In this document: positions 13,926 through 17,047 of the stretch, in pieces
Layout: each line of letters begins with the position of its first letter
Numbering within the stretch: the first letter of the stretch is position 1
Assembly (NCBI GenBank): GCA_910585505.1
Contig: CAJUFF010000047.1
Span: 1-17,047 of the forward strand
DNA: 17,047 bases
Direction of reading: 5' to 3'
From: an uncultured Ruminiclostridium sp.
GTDB lineage: Bacteria; Bacillota; Clostridia; Oscillospirales; Ruminococcaceae
The notes under the pieces: model-generated
The model's database searches: none
What the model saw: only the letters and a program-made list of their open reading frames with translations
What the model was told of the DNA's origin: nothing
Program-made: the position numbers and the translations under genes

Positions 13926-14303
13926 TCAGAAGATATTTCCCGCCCGTACCTCCTGTTCGCGACAGTAATCGGAAACAAGTACCTCCATTATGCCGCATTC
14001 CACCTTTACTTCGTCGTCCTCCAGCTCGATAAGCTTTTGTATCCGCTCCGCCGCCATTGTGATTTCAAGGGCGTGATCGTTATCGGTAATAAGGATGTGA
14101 AGCCTTCTGTAGTTTTGCCATTTTTCCGCCACTTCCGCCGCCGCCGTTTTTGCCGACTCCGTATCTCCCGCTTCATAGGCCTCCGCAACCCGACGGAGAC
14201 CGTCGGTAATTCCGTTTTTCATTTTTTCGGTATGGATAAGGCCGATTATGCCGCCCGCAAATATTACCCCCGCTAAAATACAACAGATAACAATCCTTTT
14301 CAT
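13926..14303 (-). CDS. DUF4363 family membrane-anchored protein
   Basis: This 125-residue protein has an N-terminal membrane anchor or uncleaved signal (about residues 4-24, VICCILAGVIFAGGIIGLI). A helical, charged domain follows, probably outside the cell. The pattern of a helix near YEAGDTESAKTAAAEVAEKWQNY, then HILITDNDHALEITMAAERI, fits the DUF4363 family, which is often encoded right after DUF421 genes in spore-forming and related Clostridia. Function is not established. It overlaps the DUF421 gene by four bases (ATGA), so the two are translationally coupled and probably act together. No clear terminator follows; only A/T-rich DNA separates it from the recJ promoter. Confidence 0.8.
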   Translation of the reverse strand: MKRIVICCILAGVIFAGGIIGLIHTEKMKNGITDGLRRVAEAYEAGDTESAKTAAAEVAEKWQNYRRLHILITDNDHALEITMAAERIQKLIELEDDEVKVECGIMEVLVSDYCREQEVRAGNIF

Positions 14304-14938
14304 TTTAAGTCCTCCTTATTTATAAGAAAATAGGCTCCGTTCCTGTCCGCCGACATAAAGAATACTTTTTTGATTTCCGTTTTATTTTCCTTTAAAATTG
14401 ATTTTACCCAGCCTTTTCCCAAATTTGTGCGGTACAGTCCGTCTTTGTTTATTTCTCCGTCGTGTATTATTACTTCGGGGGGATTCTGCGCGGGCTGCTC
14501 CTTCTGGAAAAAGTTTATTTTTCCGGTGGTTTCCACTATTGCGTACTGTACCTGTGAAATGTCGAAAATACCCTGTTCCCGCATGGCTTCCGTAAGATCG
14601 TCTATGGTGTATCTTAAATTTTTCATTTCCTTCTGGTCAATTACGCCGTCGGAAATTATAACACGCGCGGTTCCGCTGAAGGCTTTTCTTATTTTTGTGC
14701 TTTTAAGCAATACTCCGGACATAATTACGTCCAAGGAAACTATCATAAGTATGGGAATAACGCCCATAAGCATAGGAGTGGAAGCATCCTCCAATGCCAA
14801 GGTAGCTATGTTGGATACCATTATTGTAGTTACAAGCTCAGAGGGCTGAAGCTCGCCCAATTGCTTTTTTCCCATAAGTCTCAGGGAAAATACTATAAGA
14901 AAGTACAGAAGTACGGTACGGATAGTTATTATCAGCAT
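14300..14938 (-). CDS. DUF421 (YetF-type) membrane protein
   Basis: This 212-residue membrane protein has an N-terminal domain with about three helices (about 4-20, 34-50, 57-79). The family stretch LRLMGKKQLGELQPSELVTTIMVSNIA (19-45) is present. A cytoplasmic domain follows with VIISDGVIDQKEMKNLRYT and EQGIFDISQVQYAIVETTGKI. This is the DUF421/YetF/YdfR family. Relatives in Bacillus are linked to sporulation or membrane stress, but the molecular role is not settled. I chose ATG 14938, not 15058: an AAAGGA lies about 9 bp upstream, the family begins here, and the extra 40 residues encoded upstream are basic and polar, unlike the family. Operon with DUF4363. Confidence 0.88.
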   Translation of the reverse strand: MLIITIRTVLLYFLIVFSLRLMGKKQLGELQPSELVTTIMVSNIATLALEDASTPMLMGVIPILMIVSLDVIMSGVLLKSTKIRKAFSGTARVIISDGVIDQKEMKNLRYTIDDLTEAMREQGIFDISQVQYAIVETTGKINFFQKEQPAQNPPEVIIHDGEINKDGLYRTNLGKGWVKSILKENKTEIKKVFFMSADRNGAYFLINKEDLK

Positions 14939-15070
14939 ATATGATGATTCCTTTCGTTTATGTCTTTTCGTTTCCCTTTTATTTTGTGCCGGCGGCAAGT
15001 AAATATTACAAATTAAATATAACAAATTAATAATATAAAAGTTAAAATTTTGATACATTAAATTTTCTCT

Positions 15071-15083
15071 AAGTGTTACACTT
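15071..15083. promoter_or_regulatory. Candidate operator upstream of the GH5 gene
   Basis: AAGTGTTACACTT is a perfect 13-bp palindrome (6-bp arms around a central T), 41 bp before the GH5 ATG. A TTGATA lies at 15050-15055 but no convincing -10 was found, so the promoter itself is not assigned. The form fits a repressor site for sugar-responsive control, but the regulator is unknown. Confidence 0.4.
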
Positions 15084-15124
15084 GTAAAGTAGGAAAATGA
15101 GAAAAACTTATAAAGGAGGCGGAA

Positions 15125-16309
15125 ATGAAAAGTTTAAAAAATTTTGCGGCAATTCTGCTCTCGGTTTCCATGCTTTTTGTTATTTCTTCCTGTAACGAAA
15201 GCAATGCCGAAGGCGCTGATAACACTTCCGATACTTCCGGAACGGTCGATGGCGATGTTGTGAACTATTCCGAGGCCATGCGAGGTTTGAGCGCGAAAGA
15301 GCTTGTGGCGGAGATGAAAACGGGTTGGAACTTGGGCAATACTCTTGACGCAAACGAGGGGGAAACCTCATGGGGCAACCCCGTAACCACCCGCGAGATG
15401 ATAGACGAGGTAGCCAAAGCCGGATTTGACGTTTTAAGAATACCTACCACATGGGAACGGCATTTTCTTGAGGGTGAAGATTATAAGATAGATCCAGAAT
15501 GGATGGCGAGAGTTACCGAAGTGGTAAATTACGGTATCGCCAACGGTATGTATGTGATACTGAACTGCCACCACGAAACAGATTGGATAAAACCTGCCAC
15601 AAGCGAGCTGGACAGCTTTCTACCCAAATATACCGCAATGTGGAAGCAGATAGCGGAAAATTTTGCCGAATACGGCGACCATCTGCTTTTCGAGGGACTT
15701 AACGAACCCAGAATAATAGGGGGAGAAAACGAATGGGGCGGCGGTACCGAGGACGGAAGAAAAGCTCTTAACACCCTGAACAAAACTTTTGTTGAGACCG
15801 TAAGAGCTACCGGCGGCAACAATGAGACGAGAGCCCTTCTGGTTCCTTCTTTTGCGGCGGCGGTAACGGACGCGGCTTTGGGAGACTTTGAAGTTCCCGA
15901 CGATCCAAATATGATAGTTTCGCTGCACGCATATACTCCATATGATTTTACTTTCAGCGAGGGCAAGAATATTTTCAGCTACGACGACTCGGTGGGAAAT
16001 TCCATTGACTGGCTTTTCGGAATTATAGACAAATATTTCACATCAAAAGATATACCCGTTATAATTACGGAGTACGGTTCGGTTAACAAAATAGAAAATT
16101 TTGCCGAGGTTCCCAATCCCAGATATGCGGAGAATGTTAAATGGGTGACCAAATATCTCGGAAGAGCCAAGGAATCGGGTATACCCTGTGTATGGTGGGA
16201 TAATGGAACCCACTTTGGAACGGGCGAATTGTTCGGCATTTTCAACCGCAAAGAATTAAGCTGGTATACAACCGACCTTATTGACGCCATAATGAAGGTA
16301 TACGAGTAA
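15125..16309 (+). CDS. GH5 family endo-beta-glucanase, lipoprotein
   Basis: This 394-residue surface enzyme begins with a lipoprotein signal whose lipobox is ISSC with the lipidated Cys at 23. An Asp/Ser/Thr-rich linker follows, then the catalytic (beta/alpha)8 barrel (about 50-392). Motifs are GWNLGNTLDA (67-76), RIPTTW (105-110), LNCHHE (146-151), LNEP with acid/base Glu194 (192-195), SLHAY (266-270), ITEYG with nucleophile Glu316 (314-318) and CVWWDNG (355-361). The opening motif and ETSWGNP are typical of GH5 subfamily 4, which cuts beta-1,4-glucans, xyloglucan or mixed-linkage glucans; subfamily is an inference. There is no CBM or dockerin, so it acts as a membrane-anchored enzyme. AAAGGAGG precedes the ATG. 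It is followed 45 bp later by a solute-binding protein gene. Confidence 0.93.
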   Translation: MKSLKNFAAILLSVSMLFVISSCNESNAEGADNTSDTSGTVDGDVVNYSEAMRGLSAKELVAEMKTGWNLGNTLDANEGETSWGNPVTTREMIDEVAKAGFDVLRIPTTWERHFLEGEDYKIDPEWMARVTEVVNYGIANGMYVILNCHHETDWIKPATSELDSFLPKYTAMWKQIAENFAEYGDHLLFEGLNEPRIIGGENEWGGGTEDGRKALNTLNKTFVETVRATGGNNETRALLVPSFAAAVTDAALGDFEVPDDPNMIVSLHAYTPYDFTFSEGKNIFSYDDSVGNSIDWLFGIIDKYFTSKDIPVIITEYGSVNKIENFAEVPNPRYAENVKWVTKYLGRAKESGIPCVWWDNGTHFGTGELFGIFNRKELSWYTTDLIDAIMKVYE

Positions 16310-16354
16310 ATTATTTAAATCAGGGCATAAATTAACAGAAAAGGAGAAAAAATC

Positions 16355-17047
16355 ATGAAAAGAAAAAAACTTTTTTCGTCGGCAGCGGCAGCGGCAATAC
16401 TTTTAAGTATGTTTACTGCCTGCACACAAAGTGACGGCGGAAACGGCGGCGGAAATACCACTACGACAGCCGCTCCCGGTACTACTGCGCCTCCCTCTAC
16501 TATGCAGGAGGAGCAACAGAGTCAGGCGGAAGAGATTTCTACAAAGGAATTCGAGCTGGAAAACAAGAAAATAACCTTCCTTGCATCATGGGCAAGAAAT
16601 CCCGCCAACGGAAAGAACAAGGACGTAGCCATCGAGCTGTTCCAGACCAGATTTGGCGGAGAAATTGAGGATATAGTGGTAGGCGACAGCGAGAGATATG
16701 ATAAGCTTGCCGCAATGGTTTCCACGGGAACCTCTCCCGACTTCTTCTCTGCGGCGGACGGCGACGCTTTCCCCATGGGCGCCATCAACAATATGTTCCA
16801 GCCCATTGACGATTATATTGATTTCACCGACGAATGGTGGAGCAGCCGCAAGGAGATCAACGACAAATTCGTGCTTAAAGATAAGCATTATGTCGCTACC
16901 ATAAGCCCCGAAGTGGAAGTGCTTTTGATTTACAACAAGTCCGTAATCGAGGAAAACGGTCTTCCCGATCCTTATCAGCTCCTTAAGGAAGACAAGTGGG
17001 ACTGGACCGCTTGTATGGACATGATGAGAAAGTTCTGCGATAAGTCC
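16355..17047 (+). CDS. Extracellular solute-binding lipoprotein (3' end outside window)
   Basis: 231 codons are present with no stop before the window edge. The start is ATG 16355 with AAGGAG 7 bp upstream. A basic n-region and Ala-rich core end in a lipobox with Cys23 (FTAC). A Gly/Thr/Pro-rich linker follows (about 27-60), then the start of a family 1 extracellular solute-binding domain: ITFLASWARNP, the ELFQTRFGGEIE helix, KLAAMVSTGTSPDFF, and LLIYNKSVIEENGLPDPY, which is characteristic of sugar ABC transporter binding proteins. It would capture oligosaccharides and hand them to an ABC importer encoded downstream. Cotranscription with the GH5 gene (45-bp gap, no terminator seen) points to beta-glucan oligosaccharides as substrate, which is inference. 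Confidence 0.88.
   Translation, partial: MKRKKLFSSAAAAAILLSMFTACTQSDGGNGGGNTTTTAAPGTTAPPSTMQEEQQSQAEEISTKEFELENKKITFLASWARNPANGKNKDVAIELFQTRFGGEIEDIVVGDSERYDKLAAMVSTGTSPDFFSAADGDAFPMGAINNMFQPIDDYIDFTDEWWSSRKEINDKFVLKDKHYVATISPEVEVLLIYNKSVIEENGLPDPYQLLKEDKWDWTACMDMMRKFCDKS

Noticed and set aside
13587..14276. A 229-codon plus-strand open frame spanning the recJ start and the DUF4363 gene
   Set aside because: It crosses the recJ promoter and is antisense to two better-supported genes.
14939..15058. Forty-residue N-terminal extension of the DUF421 protein
   Set aside because: No ribosome binding site at 15058, strongly basic and A/T-rich sequence, and the family starts at the ATG at 14938 behind AAAGGA.

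Overview
The window looks like chromosomal DNA from a low-to-moderate GC, Gram-positive Firmicute of the class Clostridia, most likely a plant-fibre-degrading gut anaerobe related to Ruminococcus/Oscillospiraceae. This is inferred from the purine-rich AAAGGA/AGGAGG ribosome binding sites, TTGACA-17-TATAAT promoters, a FeoB with a FeoB-associated Cys-rich membrane protein, a bifunctional Rel, a DUF421-DUF4363 pair, and lipoprotein-type GH5 and solute-binding proteins. No rRNA, tRNA, CRISPR array, prophage or transposase gene was seen.

Layout. 1-300: an inverted pair of hairpins, then a promoter with a BlaI-type operator. 300-671 (+): orphan BlaI/MecI-type repressor. 724-758: shared terminator. 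776-3901 (-): iron uptake operon feoA - feoB - FeoB-associated protein, with a 237-bp element bearing 15-bp terminal inverted repeats between the last two genes. Three copies of an 18-bp dyad (DtxR/IdeR-like) lie around feoA. 4144-7374 (+): a consensus promoter and a tightly packed GntR(YtrA-type) repressor / ABC ATPase / large ABC permease operon. 7586-8727 (-): a repeat-rich secreted surface protein with an NPGTG sorting-like C-terminus and a coiled-coil/zinc-ribbon protein. 8751-8953: a four-hairpin inverted-repeat cluster. 8954-13891 (-): operon recJ - rel - MBL hydrolase. 13926-14938 (-): DUF421 and DUF4363 membrane proteins. 15125 to the end (+): a GH5 endoglucanase lipoprotein and the start of an extracellular solute-binding lipoprotein, probably a polysaccharide breakdown and uptake locus that continues past the window.

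How the genes work together. The feo genes form a ferrous iron importer, probably repressed by an iron-dependent DtxR-type protein. The ytr-like operon is probably a self-regulated export or stress ABC system. recJ-rel-MBL combines DNA repair and stringent response functions, an arrangement that looks like ordinary chromosomal housekeeping. The GH5 enzyme would cut beta-glucans at the cell surface and the binding protein would capture the released oligosaccharides.

Most of the window is conventional. The least explained signal is a set of intergenic hairpins at 33-153, 1118-1173 and 8751-8953. They share boundary motifs (ATACTAAT or AATACCAAT outside, CAC/CACC inside) but have different stem sequences, and two of the clusters are built as inverted pairs. 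They resemble REP/REPIN-type elements in layout, but I do not recognise the family.
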